Positions 16,820-26,083 of a stretch of 39,275 bases of DNA are shown piece by piece. A program made the position numbers and the translations under genes. The number at the start of each line of letters is the position of its first letter. Position 1 is the stretch's first letter. Location: assembly GCA_009694305.1 (NCBI GenBank), contig SHVL01000023.1, positions 1 through 39,275 on the forward strand. The letters are read 5' to 3'. A model generated the notes under the pieces. That model did no database searches. It was not told the origin of the DNA and saw only the letters and a list, made by a program, of their open reading frames with translations. This stretch comes from Thermoleophilia bacterium. GTDB lineage: Bacteria; Actinomycetota; Thermoleophilia; Gaiellales; Gaiellaceae.

Positions 16820-17449
16820 ATGGCTACCACCACCCGTCCCAGCCGGCTCTACCTGCTCGTCGGAGCGCTCAGCTATCCCGTACTTCGCACCGTGGGTCGC
16901 CTGCGCTGGCAGGGGGCGGAGCGGCTGCCGGCAACGGGAGGATATGTCCTCGCCGCCAACCATCTGTCGAACTTCGACCCGTGGCTCGTGGGGATGCCGC
17001 TGTTCCCTCGCCGCTACCTCCGGTTCATGGCCAAGTCCGAGCTCTTCTGGTTCCCGCTCGGGCCGTTCATCAGAGCCTGCGGGGCCTTCCCGATCAGACG
17101 AGGGCAGCACGACGACGAGGCCGTGGAGACCGCGTTCAGCCTTTGCCGCGAGGGAAACGTGGTGGTCATGTTCCCGGAAGGAACGCGGCGGCAGAAGGGC
17201 CTACGGAAGCGTCACGAGGCACGCTGGCGCTCGGGAGCGGCCCGGATCGCCATCGAGGCAGGCGTGCCACTCATCCCTGCCGGAATCCACGGTTCGGCGA
17301 GGCTGATGCGGTTCGGGCGACTCCGCGTCGCCTTCGGCGTCCCGATCCTGCTCGACGACCTCGCCTGCCTGCCGGTTGACGAAGCCGTCCACATTGCGAC
17401 CGAGCGGCTGAGAACAGCTATCACGGAGCTCGAGGAGTCGCTCGCATGA
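16820..17449 (+). CDS. 1-acyl-sn-glycerol-3-phosphate acyltransferase family protein
   Basis: A 209-residue PlsC-type acyltransferase. It has the catalytic HX4D motif in NHLSNFD (H48 and D53), the glycerol-phosphate-binding FPEGTRR, and PLIPAGIHG as the last conserved block. It should transfer an acyl chain to lysophosphatidic acid or a related acceptor at the membrane inner face. The ATG follows a GATACT hexamer by 10 bases. It is divergent from topA and its TGA overlaps the ATG of the following exonuclease gene, so the two are translationally coupled. Confidence 0.88.
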   Translation: MATTTRPSRLYLLVGALSYPVLRTVGRLRWQGAERLPATGGYVLAANHLSNFDPWLVGMPLFPRRYLRFMAKSELFWFPLGPFIRACGAFPIRRGQHDDEAVETAFSLCREGNVVVMFPEGTRRQKGLRKRHEARWRSGAARIAIEAGVPLIPAGIHGSARLMRFGRLRVAFGVPILLDDLACLPVDEAVHIATERLRTAITELEESLA

Positions 17450-18270
17450 AGCCGCTCCTCGTCATGGACGGTGACTCGTTCGCGCACCGAGCGTTCCACG
17501 GGTTGCCGCGGTCGCTTCGCCGCGACGACGGCGCGCCCGCCAACGCGTTGATCGGTTTCATGTCCATGCTCCTGCGCCTCTGGCAGTCGGAGCAGCCGCG
17601 CGCGACCGTCGTGGCGTGGGACACCTTCGGCGGGCACACGTATCGCAACACCCTCCTCCCGACCTACCAGTCCGGACGGGAGTTCGATCCCGAGATCGTC
17701 GATCAACTCGCACTCCTGCCCGCGCTCGTCGCTTCCACCGGGATCGTCTGCGTTGGGCACGGAGGCTACGAGGCCGACGACTTCCTGGCTGCTGCCGTGG
17801 CCGCCGAACGCGTCCGCAGCGGCACGACTCTCGTTGCGACATCCGACCGCGACGCATTCCAGCTGGCGGCCCCTGACGTCACCATCCTACAGCCGGTCAG
17901 GGGTGTGAGCGAGATTGCCCGGATCGGCCCGCAGGAAGTGCGCGAGCGGTACGGTGTCGAGCCGCGGCAGGTTCCGGACTTCATCGCGTTGCGCGGGGAC
18001 CCCTCGGACAGGATTCCCGGTGCGCGCGGTATCGGCGAAAAGACTGCGGCGAAACTCCTGCAGGCGTTCCCCGATCTCGAGGCGATACTTGCCGATGGCC
18101 GTTTCGAGGACGAGGCGAGCCAGCTCCGAACGTTTCTGCGGATCGCGACGCTCGACCCGACAGCGCCTCTTCCCGCGATCCCTGATGCCGAGCCGAACTG
18201 GGCCGCCGGAGCGGATGCTGCCGTGACACTCGGGATCGGCCGGCTCGCCCAACGACTCCGGAAAGCCTGA
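17446..18270 (+). CDS. 5'-3' exonuclease / flap endonuclease, stand-alone
   Basis: A 274-residue protein matching the 5'-3' exonuclease domain of DNA polymerase I without polymerase. Acidic metal-binding motifs are [22 protein letters not shown] and [11 protein letters not shown], followed by the helix-3-turn-helix DNA-binding block [22 protein letters not shown] (ends only quoted: [18 protein letters not shown]). It should cut 5' flaps and RNA primers during replication or repair. It begins at an ATG overlapping the plsC stop, and the deacetylase gene begins 2 bases after its stop, forming a three-gene operon of apparently unrelated functions. Confidence 0.92.
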   Translation: MKPLLVMDGDSFAHRAFHGLPRSLRRDDGAPANALIGFMSMLLRLWQSEQPRATVVAWDTFGGHTYRNTLLPTYQSGREFDPEIVDQLALLPALVASTGIVCVGHGGYEADDFLAAAVAAERVRSGTTLVATSDRDAFQLAAPDVTILQPVRGVSEIARIGPQEVRERYGVEPRQVPDFIALRGDPSDRIPGARGIGEKTAAKLLQAFPDLEAILADGRFEDEASQLRTFLRIATLDPTAPLPAIPDAEPNWAAGADAAVTLGIGRLAQRLRKA

Positions 18271-18272
18271 TC

Positions 18273-19124
18273 GTGGATCTCGTCAGCCACCCGGCGATGG
18301 CCTCCCTGCATCCGACAGGGGGGAGTCATCCCGAGTGCGGCGAGCGGCTGGCGGCGCTGCTCGCAGCCTTCAATCCCGAGCTCGAGGGTGAGCAGGCAAG
18401 CGTGGAAGCGATCGAGCGGGCGCACGACGGTGAGTACGTCGCCCGTATCGCAGCCCTTTCCGGGGACTGTCGGCTCGACGACGACACGCCGGCAGGCTCC
18501 ACGACCTGGGAGGCCGCGCGCCTCGCTGCGGGGTGCGCCATTAGCGCGGTCGAGGTGGGAGGGTTCGCGCTCGTCCGCCCGCCGGGACACCATGCCCTTC
18601 CCGATCGGGCTATGGGCTTCTGCATCTTCGGCAACACGGTGATCGCGGCCCGTCACGCGCAGGCAGACCTCGGAATCGAACGGGTAGCGATCATCGACTG
18701 GGACGTGCATCACGGCAACGGCACCGAGGCCATCGTGCGCGGCGACGAGTCGATCCTCTTCGTCTCGCTGCACGAGTGGCCCTTCTACCCCGGAACGGGC
18801 GGTCCGGAGACGGGCGATGCGACGACACTCAACATCCCCTTGCCCGCCGGATCGGGCAACGCGGCCTACGCGACCGCGTTCCGCTCTCTCGTCGAGCCGG
18901 CCGTGCAGTCGTTCGAGCCGGATTTGCTGATCGTCTCGGCCGGGTTCGACGCGCACGTTGACGACCCGCTTGCGAACATGGCGGTGACAGCGGACGGGTT
19001 CAGGGAGATGGCCGCACGGTGTACCCAGCTTTGCCCCCGTGTCGCAGCCGTTCTGGAGGGGGGCTACAACATCGAGACTCTTCCGGGACTTGTCGAGGCC
19101 TCACTCGAGGGGTTCGCTTCCTGA
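18273..19124 (+). CDS. Histone-deacetylase-family amidohydrolase (AcuC/AphA-like)
   Basis: A 283-residue arginase-fold zinc deacetylase. It has RPPGHHA with the paired catalytic histidines, [11 protein letters not shown] with zinc-ligand Asp and His, [13 protein letters not shown] with a second zinc-ligand Asp, and LEGGYN. Bacterial members deacetylate lysines on enzymes such as acetyl-CoA synthetase, or acetylpolyamines. The conserved active-site tyrosine position of class I HDACs maps to LEGGYN. The GTG start lies 2 bases after the exonuclease stop. No acetyltransferase or acetyl-CoA synthetase is nearby, so the target cannot be inferred from context. Confidence 0.9.
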   Translation: MDLVSHPAMASLHPTGGSHPECGERLAALLAAFNPELEGEQASVEAIERAHDGEYVARIAALSGDCRLDDDTPAGSTTWEAARLAAGCAISAVEVGGFALVRPPGHHALPDRAMGFCIFGNTVIAARHAQADLGIERVAIIDWDVHHGNGTEAIVRGDESILFVSLHEWPFYPGTGGPETGDATTLNIPLPAGSGNAAYATAFRSLVEPAVQSFEPDLLIVSAGFDAHVDDPLANMAVTADGFREMAARCTQLCPRVAAVLEGGYNIETLPGLVEASLEGFAS

Positions 19125-19158
19125 CAGCACGTTTCTCTGGCGAACCGGCGCAGATTGT

Positions 19159-19815
19159 TCAGACGGCTTCGGCAGTCCATTTCCGTGCCGAGGCGAGCCG
19201 TTCGAGTGCACTCCGGCGTGACGACACCCCGAGCTTCCGCAGCATGCTCTTGACGTGCGAGCGAACCGTGTGCTCGGAGATGTAGAGCCGGGCCGCGATC
19301 TCGTCGGTGCCGAGATGCTCGTCGAGGAGCAGGAGAACCTCCACCTCGCGTGCCGAGAGTTCCCGCGCGATCTTCTCGGGGATATCGCCGCCGCAGTTGC
19401 TCTCGCGCACCTGGTCGAGCAGGAGGCGCGCGATCGGGCCGGAGAGTACCGCTTCGCCGTCGGCGACTCCGCGCAGAAGCAGGGCGATGCGCTCCGCCGA
19501 CTCGCTCTTCAGCAGGAAGCCGGACGCTCCCGACCGGATCGCCCCGAGGACGTTTGCGTCCGTCCCGGAGGCCGAGAGGATGACGACTGCGCTGTCCGGT
19601 GATGCGTCGCGAATGCGCGGTAGTGCTGCCAGTCCGTCCATGTCGGGCATCATCAGATCGAGCAGGATGAGGTGCGGCCGGAGGCGTGCTGCCTCGGTGA
19701 TCGCTTCTGCGCCGTTGGAGGCCTGGCCGACCACGTCAAAGCCGTGTTGTTCGAGGACATCCGTAAGAAGATCTCTGAGCAGCGGGTGGTCGTCAGCGAT
19801 CAGGACGGTGTCCAT
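19159..19815 (-). CDS. NarL/FixJ-family response regulator, orphan
   Basis: A 218-residue two-domain regulator. The receiver domain has acidic pocket ADDHP, phosphoacceptor D53 in LLDLMMPDMDG, the switch S in ILSAS and K in FLLKSES. The C-terminal LuxR HTH is LSAREVEVLLLL with ISEHTVRSHVKSML. No histidine kinase is adjacent. A GATACC hexamer lies 7 bases before the ATG, suggesting a leaderless mRNA. It is convergent with the deacetylase gene, with 34 bases between stops. Confidence 0.92.
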   Translation of the reverse strand: MDTVLIADDHPLLRDLLTDVLEQHGFDVVGQASNGAEAITEAARLRPHLILLDLMMPDMDGLAALPRIRDASPDSAVVILSASGTDANVLGAIRSGASGFLLKSESAERIALLLRGVADGEAVLSGPIARLLLDQVRESNCGGDIPEKIARELSAREVEVLLLLDEHLGTDEIAARLYISEHTVRSHVKSMLRKLGVSSRRSALERLASARKWTAEAV

Positions 19816-19990
19816 ACCGACGGGTATCGGCAGAAACCCTCCCGAGGAATAGGGGAACGAATGGAGCCGTTGCGCGGGCGCCGATCGCAGGTTGTCCTGC
19901 GGGACTCCTGCTCGTGTGTCTTCTCACTGCCGGGACGGCCTGCCCCATCCCTCGCAGAGTCCCGTAGACAGAGAATCATCGGTGACATAG

Positions 19991-20014
19991 AAAAGCCCCG
20001 TAAACGGGGCTTTT
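19991..20014 (-). terminator. Intrinsic terminator of rnpB
   Basis: Perfect 10-bp stem AAAAGCCCCG with loop TAAA and arm CGGGGCTTTT, directly 3' of the RNase P RNA on the minus strand; the stem itself ends in a T-run followed by CTATG. Strong Rho-independent terminator. Confidence 0.9.
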
Positions 20015-20019
20015 CCGTA

Positions 20020-20377
<358 letters not shown>

Positions 20378-20384
20378 GCTAGCG

Positions 20385-20390
20385 AGGGTA
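20385..20390 (-). promoter_or_regulatory. -10 box of rnpB
   Basis: TACCCT on the minus strand, 7 bases before the P1-defined 5' end of rnpB. No clear -35 at 16-18 bases. Confidence 0.5.
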
Positions 20391-20529
20391 GCGTGCCGAC
20401 GCGGTGCGGTGTGGTTTGTCCTGGTCGTTTGGCGGGGTGGGGTGGAACCATGGCGATCGACTACAGCCGGTTACCCGCTGACCGGCTGCTGGTGGATTGG
20501 GTTTCTGGTTGCCCGCGTGTTCCTGGTTC

Positions 20530-20742
20530 TCAGCCGGCCTGCGCCACGGTTGGAAGCGCGAGTTCCGGAACCGCATCGCCCTCGGCCAGGATCGAACGGC
20601 ACTCCGGGCAGGCAATCGCCAGCCCGTAGGCGCCCCTCATGTGCAGCACGAACTCGCTGCACACAGGGCAGGCGAGGCTCGCGCCGCGTACGAGCGCGAC
20701 GAGCTCCTGGTCGAGCGTGCGGGCGAGGGGCGTGATCGTCAT
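20530..20742 (-). CDS. Small zinc-ribbon protein, unknown function
   Basis: A 70-residue protein with two CxxC knuckles, CPVC and CPEC, 20 residues apart, which should bind one zinc ion. The flanks are short and uncharacteristic; I do not recognise a named family. Its ATG overlaps the lexA stop as ATGA, so it is translated with lexA and must fall under SOS control from the LexA box at 21401-21412. A role in the DNA-damage response is inferred from this coupling only. Confidence 0.75.
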   Translation of the reverse strand: MTITPLARTLDQELVALVRGASLACPVCSEFVLHMRGAYGLAIACPECRSILAEGDAVPELALPTVAQAG

Positions 20743-21377
20743 CGCAGGCTCCGGAACACCCCCACGACCTTGCCCATGACCTGCACGTGGTCGGCATAGA
20801 TAGGCTCGAGGGCGCTGTTCTCCGGCTGAAGGCGGATGCGCCCGCTGTCGCGGTAGAAGGTCTTCACCGTCGCCTCGTTCGCCCCCTCGTCGTCACCGAC
20901 GAGTGCGACGACGATGTCGCCGTTCGACGCGTCCTCCTGCTTGCGTACGACGAGTGTGTCGCCGTCGAGGATGCCCGCCTCGATCATCGAGTCGCCACGG
21001 ACGGTGAGCAGGAAGTCGGCGCTGCGCCCGAGCGGCTCCGGAACGGCGATTCGCTCCTCGATATTCTCCTCCGCGAGGAGCGGGGAGCCGGCCGCGATCT
21101 GGCCGAGCAACGGTAGGCGGGGGATCTCCTCGGCCGGCTGCGGTGTGGCGGCCGAGGCTGTCATCGTTCGGTGCCCGATCAGGTCGAGCGCTCGCGGCTT
21201 CGAGGGATCGCGCTTCAGCAGGCCTGCGCGTTCGAGGTTCGCGAGATGCGCGTGCACGGTCGACGGCGAAGCGAGGCCGACGGCTTCACCGATCTCCCGG
21301 ACGGTCGGTGGGTAGCCGTGCCCGTCCGTGTACTCGACGAGAAACTGCCAGATCTCCTGTTGCCGTGCGGTCAGCAT
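20739..21377 (-). CDS. lexA: LexA, SOS-response repressor
   Basis: A 212-residue repressor/autoprotease. The N-terminal winged HTH has LTARQQEIWQFL and PPTVREIGEAVGLASPSTVH. The cleavage site is A96-G97 in GQIAAGSP, and the Ser-Lys dyad is S130 (RGDSM) and K146 (VVRKQ). RecA filaments on damaged DNA trigger self-cleavage and derepress repair genes. The ATG at 21377 has GGAGG 5 bases upstream, which decides the start over longer frames. The promoter and a perfect LexA box lie directly upstream, so the gene is autoregulated. The zinc-ribbon gene is coupled downstream. Confidence 0.97.
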   Translation of the reverse strand: MLTARQQEIWQFLVEYTDGHGYPPTVREIGEAVGLASPSTVHAHLANLERAGLLKRDPSKPRALDLIGHRTMTASAATPQPAEEIPRLPLLGQIAAGSPLLAEENIEERIAVPEPLGRSADFLLTVRGDSMIEAGILDGDTLVVRKQEDASNGDIVVALVGDDEGANEATVKTFYRDSGRIRLQPENSALEPIYADHVQVMGKVVGVFRSLR

Positions 21378-21400
21378 GGTGCCTCCGAGGTGGGGTTTCC

Positions 21401-21412
21401 GAACATATGTTC
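21401..21412. promoter_or_regulatory. LexA (SOS) box
   Basis: GAACATATGTTC, a perfect palindrome (CGAACATATGTTCG with flanks) matching the Gram-positive/actinobacterial SOS box, 23 bases before the lexA ATG and immediately after the -10, where bound LexA would block initiation. Confidence 0.93.
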
Positions 21413-21419
21413 GTGATGA

Positions 21420-21448
21420 AGAGTACGGTTCCTTCCGGACGGCGTCAA
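21420..21448 (-). promoter_or_regulatory. lexA promoter
   Basis: Minus strand: -35 TTGACG (21448-21443), 17-base spacer, -10 TACTCT (21425-21420). The transcript would start at about 21413, at the edge of the SOS box. Confidence 0.75.
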
Positions 21449-21659
21449 GTGCGTGTGTATCGATGTGACCGCGTACCGCGTACCGCAGTCGCAAAGGAGC
21501 CCACGAGTGCCTGGCCTACGCTAACGGAGCCTCCGCAGGAAGGTCGTCGCGCCCGGGGTGTTGGAGAACTGCGGTAGCACGCGCTTCCCGTCGATCACCG
21601 ACAGCCCGGTGCTCCTGCCTCCAGGGTGCCGGCGGCCATGATCTGCGGCCGGCGTTGGA
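21449..21659. other. Gap with no supportable gene
   Basis: Between the lexA promoter and the substrate-binding lipoprotein. A minus-strand frame ending at TAG 21521-21523 contains TGLSVIDGKRVLPQF and could be the tail of a decayed gene, but there is no start and I do not recognise it. Confidence 0.3.
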
Positions 21660-22601
21660 TCAGAAGGCGAAGCCGGTCGCCGTCATCCAATCAGCGTCAA
21701 CGTGGAATGCGCCTTTTGCGTCGGTGATGTCCACGGTGACCGGCGCAGGCGTGCGATTGCCGGTGGGCATCTCGAACGCGACACTCCCTGTCCAGCCAGT
21801 CCAGCCGGACGTGGCCTCGAGCGCAGCGGTGAGCGGCTCTGCGGAGAACCCGCCCGCTTCCTCTGCCTTCTCGGCGAGGAGCTTCACCGAATCGTAGGTG
21901 AAGCGAGACCAGGAGCCCGGCGCTGCCGAGTAGAGCTTGCGGAACGTTGCGACACGGGCGGCAGAGTTCGTGAAGTCTCCGGGCGCAGGTACGCCGACGA
22001 TGGGACAGTGACGGGCTGCGGTGATTCCGGCTGCGGTGATGAAGCCATTGTCATAGGCGCCTTTGTCGGCAAGGCATCTGGCCGGTGTCCTCGAGTCGAA
22101 CATCTCCCTGGCGATCAGGCCGCCTTCCGGGAAGAACGTGACGATGTACATGAGGTCGGGCTTCGTCGCGGCGACCGTGGCGACGGTTGATGCGTAAGAG
22201 GTAGCACCGGGCGTGATGGGCTCGGACAAGGTGAGAGAGATCCCCACGCTCGAGTTGTAGGGTCCGACGATACCGTCAAGGCCTGAAGTAATCGCTTTGG
22301 CCGCGGCGGCGGCGCCGATTTCCGGGTCGGCCTGGTCGTCGATGGGCACGATGACGATCTTCTTTCCGAGAGTCCCACCGGCAGCGTTGATTTCCACGGC
22401 AGCCATCGACGCGCCGCGCAGCATGCCCACACCAAGCTCCCTCTGACTGCCCGTCAAAGGAGCCTCGAGACCGATGCGGATCGTGTTCGAGGTGGTCGTT
22501 CCCTCGGTCGAATCACCTGTTGACGAGCAGCCGACGAGCAGTGGAGCGCAAAGGACGAGAGCGCTCATCACAGTAACCCCAGGGAGAACGAATTGCATCA
22601 T
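21660..22601 (-). CDS. Branched-chain-amino-acid-type substrate-binding lipoprotein, internally shortened
   Basis: A 313-residue LivJ-type periplasmic binding protein. The signal peptide ends in lipobox LVGC (C25), so it should be lipid-anchored outside the membrane. It has IRIGLEAPLTG, DGIVGPYNSSVG (residues 109-120), AATKPDLMYI (144-153) and FTYDSVKLLA. Normal homologues have about 370-400 residues. Between residues 120 and 130 roughly 70 residues are missing in frame, the part that normally carries the crossover and much of lobe 2. No permease or ATPase genes are adjacent. Two ATGs start the frame, with AGGA just upstream. It may be a relic or a trimmed sensor-like binding protein. Confidence 0.82.
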   Translation of the reverse strand: MMQFVLPGVTVMSALVLCAPLLVGCSSTGDSTEGTTTSNTIRIGLEAPLTGSQRELGVGMLRGASMAAVEINAAGGTLGKKIVIVPIDDQADPEIGAAAAAKAITSGLDGIVGPYNSSVGISLTLSEPITPGATSYASTVATVAATKPDLMYIVTFFPEGGLIAREMFDSRTPARCLADKGAYDNGFITAAGITAARHCPIVGVPAPGDFTNSAARVATFRKLYSAAPGSWSRFTYDSVKLLAEKAEEAGGFSAEPLTAALEATSGWTGWTGSVAFEMPTGNRTPAPVTVDITDAKGAFHVDADWMTATGFAF

Positions 22602-22847
22602 TGTTTCCTGGCTTTCAAAGAGTTACTGAGAGAGCAGATCTTCTCTGGATGGAACCGCGCCGGATACCCATGACCGTTTCCACGCCTTGGACGGATAGCG
22701 TATAGGTTAGAGACGGGAGAAGAGAACAGTGCGCGCCGGAAGAATGGTACGGGGCAGCGCCGGTCATGTGGCATTCAGCCAGGTGACCGAAGACGACGTG
22801 TTGCCGACCCGAGTTCGACGCACTATTCCTTGACCGGAAGCGAACGT

Positions 22848-22874
22848 ACAGACGGCCCCGTCGGGGCCGTCTGT
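22848..22874 (-). terminator. Terminator-like hairpin after tRNA-Leu
   Basis: Perfect 13-bp inverted repeat ACAGACGGCCCCG with CGGGGCCGTCTGT around one base, starting 4 bases beyond the tRNA 3' end on the minus strand. Very GC-rich with no long U-tract; placement supports termination. Confidence 0.75.
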
Positions 22875-22878
22875 TGCA

Positions 22879-22962
<84 letters not shown>

Positions 22963-22996
22963 GCGGCGCGATTGTACCCGGAGTCCGGGCTCTCCG

Positions 22997-23218
22997 TTAC
23001 GCGAGCAGTCGATACAGGATGACGGTGTTCACGAAGAAGAGCACCCCCATGACCGTCGTCAGGCGCGTGAGGTTGCGCTCGACGATGTGCGTCCCTCCCT
23101 GCGACTGCGGCGTGAAGCCCATGCCACCGAAACCAGCCTCGCGGCCGGAGTGCATCAGCACGAGCGTCACGAGCGCTGCCGAGATGAGAACCTGTACGAC
23201 TGCAAAGAACGGGATCAT
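22997..23218 (-). CDS. secG: SecG, protein-export membrane subunit
   Basis: A 73-residue protein with two hydrophobic helices (FFAVVQVLISAALVTLVLM and VMGVLFFVNTVILYRLL) joined by a glycine-rich loop, GGMGF, and the ERNLTR motif before helix two. This is the standard SecG pattern; it assists SecYEG translocation. An extended -10 (TGG-TACGAT, 23233-23228 on the minus strand) lies 9 bases before the ATG, giving a nearly leaderless transcript. tRNA-Leu follows downstream on the same strand. Confidence 0.9.
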   Translation of the reverse strand: MIPFFAVVQVLISAALVTLVLMHSGREAGFGGMGFTPQSQGGTHIVERNLTRLTTVMGVLFFVNTVILYRLLA

Positions 23219-23253
23219 CGCTGCTGGATCGTACCAGCGCTACGCTCCTCTCC

Positions 23254-23487
23254 ATGAGTTCACCGGACGATCGCCGCGCCAGGGTTCAACGCCTTCTCGT
23301 GTCGGGCGATACCCGGCTCAAGCAGGGCGTCGCCATACCGAAGGTTCGTGCAACCTACCTGGCGGCGCTCGATGCGGCCAGGAAGGCAGGCCTCGAGGAT
23401 GCGGTTCGACCGCTTGTCGAGCTCAGGCTTGCCGATCTCGCACAGCGCGAAGCAGAATCTCCTCCACCCGTTCGGCCTGCCGCCTGA
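23254..23487 (+). CDS. Small alpha-helical protein of unknown function
   Basis: A 77-residue charged, helical protein (RRARVQRLLVSGDTRLKQG, then AALDAARKAGL) with a proline-rich tail. I do not recognise it. Support for being real: an ATG 7 bases after TACGCT (23241-23246), the start pattern of many genes here, and codon third positions rich in G and C. It is divergent from secG with overlapping promoters, and its last 65 bases overlap the 3' end of the glycosyltransferase gene on the other strand. Confidence 0.55.
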   Translation: MSSPDDRRARVQRLLVSGDTRLKQGVAIPKVRATYLAALDAARKAGLEDAVRPLVELRLADLAQREAESPPPVRPAA

Positions 23488-24442
23488 CGTCATGCGCCTC
23501 GGCCGCCCGACGGGCAGCGAGGTTCGGCCGGGGCAGAAGGGAGGCCGCTTCGAGTGCCGCGATGAGCGCGTCATCGTCGTGTGGGTCAACGAGCACACCT
23601 GTTTCGGCTCCGACGAACTCCGGGGGGCCGCCGGTTCGCGTGGCGACGACCGACCGCCCAGACGCAAGCCCTTCGAGCGTCGAGAGGCCGAACGGCTCGA
23701 TCAGGCTGGGCTGGCAGACGACATCGGCTGCCGCGAACCACGAGGGGACCTCTTCATGCCTCACGGGGCCCGTGAGGTGAATGCCGGGACGCCCTTCGAG
23801 CGCGCCTCTCAAGGGCCCGTCGCCGACGAACGCGAGGGCGCCCTCTCCCCGACGCGCGAAAGCACGCGCGAGGCCGAGCACGTTCTTGCGCTCGCTGAGC
23901 GACCCGACGCAGACGAACGCGGTGCCGGTGGGTGACCAGCCGACCTCGGCCCGTGCGCGGTCGGTGTCCCTGACGGCGAATCGCTCGAGGTCAACGCCGC
24001 AGTCGATCACGGCGCTCTTCGAGAGAGCCTCGGGCACCACGTCTACGAGGCGCTCGCGCAGCCATCGGGAGACGGTGACGACGGCGTGTGCTCGGCGAAC
24101 GGTAAGCCGTGTCGCCTCGCGCACGACGCGGCTGTTGCGCGCGTTCTCGACATCCTGTCCGTGGGCGGTCACCACGAGGGGTGCACGACCTCCGATCGCG
24201 GCGAGGAGTCCCGCCGGGACGAGAAAGTGTGCGTAGACGACGTCGGGACGGGATCGGCGCGCCGTCCGTACGACATCGAGAGCGAGCTTCGCGTGCCGAC
24301 TCCGGCCGCCCGTCCGATCGACCACAGCGCGCGTCAGGACGTGGCCGCGCGCCTCGAGCTCACGTTCGAGGGTGGCGACGAACGAGCCGAGTGCCGGGGT
24401 GTCCGGGCCCGGATACATCTGCGAGACGAGCAGGATGCGCAC
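23423..24442 (-). CDS. GT4-family glycosyltransferase
   Basis: A 339-residue GT-B fold glycosyltransferase. The N-lobe begins RILLVSQMYPGPDTPALGSF, with HFLVPAG and TAHGQD. The C-lobe has VGSLSERKNVLGLARAF, VGDGPLR and the EX7E donor-binding motif EPFGLSTLE. GT4 enzymes add a sugar from an NDP-sugar to a lipid, polysaccharide or small molecule at the cytoplasmic membrane face. The GTG start at 24442 follows a TAGGCT -10 by 6 bases. There are no other polysaccharide genes around, so the acceptor is unknown. Confidence 0.9.
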   Translation of the reverse strand: MRILLVSQMYPGPDTPALGSFVATLERELEARGHVLTRAVVDRTGGRSRHAKLALDVVRTARRSRPDVVYAHFLVPAGLLAAIGGRAPLVVTAHGQDVENARNSRVVREATRLTVRRAHAVVTVSRWLRERLVDVVPEALSKSAVIDCGVDLERFAVRDTDRARAEVGWSPTGTAFVCVGSLSERKNVLGLARAFARRGEGALAFVGDGPLRGALEGRPGIHLTGPVRHEEVPSWFAAADVVCQPSLIEPFGLSTLEGLASGRSVVATRTGGPPEFVGAETGVLVDPHDDDALIAALEAASLLPRPNLAARRAAEAHDVRRQAERVEEILLRAVRDRQA

Positions 24443-24471
24443 GAGCGAAGCCTACTGCCGCGAGGTGACGC

Positions 24472-26046
24472 TCACCGTCCGTCGTAGGTGCCCCAGAGCT
24501 CCCGCAGTGCTCCGCAGATCTCACCCACAGTGCAGTGCGCACGGAGCGCATCGCGCATCGGCGGGAGGAGATTGCCGTCACCAACGGCCGTCTCGCGGAC
24601 GCAAGCCAGGGCCGCTGTGGCTTCGTCGGCGTTGCGCTCCGCCCGCACCCGCGCGGTGCGCTCACGTTGCCGTTCTTCTCCGGCCGGGTCGATGCGGTAG
24701 AGCTCGATGCGTTCGTCCGATTCGTCGGTGAACGAGTTCACGCCCACGACCACGCGGTCGCCGTCCTCGACCGCGGTCTGGAACCGGTAGGCGGACTCCT
24801 CTATCTTCCCCTGCACGAACCCTGCCTCGATCGCCGCCACGGCGCCGCCGAGCTCGTCGATGCGCTCGATCAGCTCCTGTGCCTCACGCTCGAGGTCGGC
24901 GGTCAACGCCTCCAGGTAGTAGGAGCCACCGAGTGGATCGGCCGTGTCGGTCGTGCCGGCCTCGTGCATGAGGATCTGCTGGGTGCGCAGGGCGATCGTC
25001 GCCGCGTGCTGGCTCGGGAGCGCGAGGGCCTCGTCGAAGCTGTTTGTGTGCAGCGACTGGGCACCGCCGCAGACGGCAGAGAGTGCCTGGATCGCCACGC
25101 GCACGATGTTGTTCTCGGGCTGTTGTGCCGTCAACGTCGATCCTCCGGTCTGCGCGTGGAATCGCAGGGCCTGCGCCTTCGCGCTCGTCGCGCCGAACCG
25201 GTCACGCATGATCTGTGCCCACATCGTGCGCGCAGCCCGGAACTTCGCCACCTCGACGAAGAAGTCGTTGTGCGCGTTGAAGAAGAACGACAGCCGCGCC
25301 CCGAACGCATCCGGTGAGAGCCCGGCTGCGACGGCGGCATCGCAGTAGGCGATCCCGTTTGCGAGTGTGAACGCGAGCTCCTGTGCCGCGGTCGAGCCGG
25401 CCTCGCGGATGTGGTACCCGGAGATCGAGATCGTGTTCCAGTTCGGGATCCGCTCCGCGCAGTAGGCAAAGAGGTCGGTCGTCAGACGCATCGACGGGCG
25501 CGGCGGGAAGATGTAGTTGCCCCGCGCGACGTACTCCTTGAGGATGTCGTTCTGCACCGTCCCTCGGAGCGCCGTCCCCGAAACGCCCCCGTCTTCTGCG
25601 ACGAGTTCGTACAGCAGCAGTAGCAGCGCCGCCGGAGCATTGATCGTCATCGACGTCGAGACCTCGTCGAGCGGAAGCCCGCCGAGTAGGAGATCCATGT
25701 CAACGAGCGAGTCGATCGCGACGCCGGTGCGGCCGACCTCGCCCGCGGCCACGGGGTCGTCCGAGTCATAGCCCAGTTGCGTGGGAAGGTCGAACGCGAC
25801 CGAGAGCCCGGTCTGCCCCTGTGCGAGGAGGTAGCGGTAGCGCTCGTTCGACTCCTCGGCCGAGGAAAACCCGGCGTACTGCCGCATCGTCCAGGGCCGG
25901 CCGCGGTACATGTCCGGGTAGGGCCCGCGGGTGAACGGGAACATTCCGGGCGGCGGCGCCTCTGCCTCCGGCGCGTCGGCGGCACGGTAGAGGGGTTTCA
26001 CGTCTGCCTCGCTGTCGGACAGCGGTCGGTCGGGAGTGCTGGCCAT
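24472..26046 (-). CDS. Methylmalonyl-CoA mutase, catalytic (large) subunit without B12 domain
   Basis: A 524-residue acyl-CoA mutase TIM-barrel subunit. TMRQYAGFS supplies Y57 and [10 protein letters not shown] supplies R175, aligning with the Tyr and Arg that mark methylmalonyl-CoA rather than isobutyryl-CoA mutases; H212 in SISGYHI is the conserved active-site histidine. [11 protein letters not shown] and [12 protein letters not shown] are further signatures. The C-terminal cobalamin domain (about 130 residues) is absent, so a separate small subunit must be encoded elsewhere. It interconverts methylmalonyl-CoA and succinyl-CoA. The ATG follows TAGGAT (26058-26053) by 6 bases, giving its own leaderless promoter after the GntR gene. 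Confidence 0.92.
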   Translation of the reverse strand: MASTPDRPLSDSEADVKPLYRAADAPEAEAPPPGMFPFTRGPYPDMYRGRPWTMRQYAGFSSAEESNERYRYLLAQGQTGLSVAFDLPTQLGYDSDDPVAAGEVGRTGVAIDSLVDMDLLLGGLPLDEVSTSMTINAPAALLLLLYELVAEDGGVSGTALRGTVQNDILKEYVARGNYIFPPRPSMRLTTDLFAYCAERIPNWNTISISGYHIREAGSTAAQELAFTLANGIAYCDAAVAAGLSPDAFGARLSFFFNAHNDFFVEVAKFRAARTMWAQIMRDRFGATSAKAQALRFHAQTGGSTLTAQQPENNIVRVAIQALSAVCGGAQSLHTNSFDEALALPSQHAATIALRTQQILMHEAGTTDTADPLGGSYYLEALTADLEREAQELIERIDELGGAVAAIEAGFVQGKIEESAYRFQTAVEDGDRVVVGVNSFTDESDERIELYRIDPAGEERQRERTARVRAERNADEATAALACVRETAVGDGNLLPPMRDALRAHCTVGEICGALRELWGTYDGR

Positions 26047-26083
26047 ACCCCGATCCTACGCCGACTCCGGCCCGGGGGTGGAG

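Noticed and set aside
16700-17110. N-terminal extension of topA
   Set aside because: The upstream in-frame sequence is charged low-complexity and overlaps plsC; the GTG at 16699 has a good ribosome binding site and begins exactly at the Toprim domain.
23254-23487. Treating the small plus-strand ORF as a shadow of the glycosyltransferase
   Set aside because: Only 65 bases overlap and the start has the same -10 spacing as other genes, so I kept it at moderate confidence.
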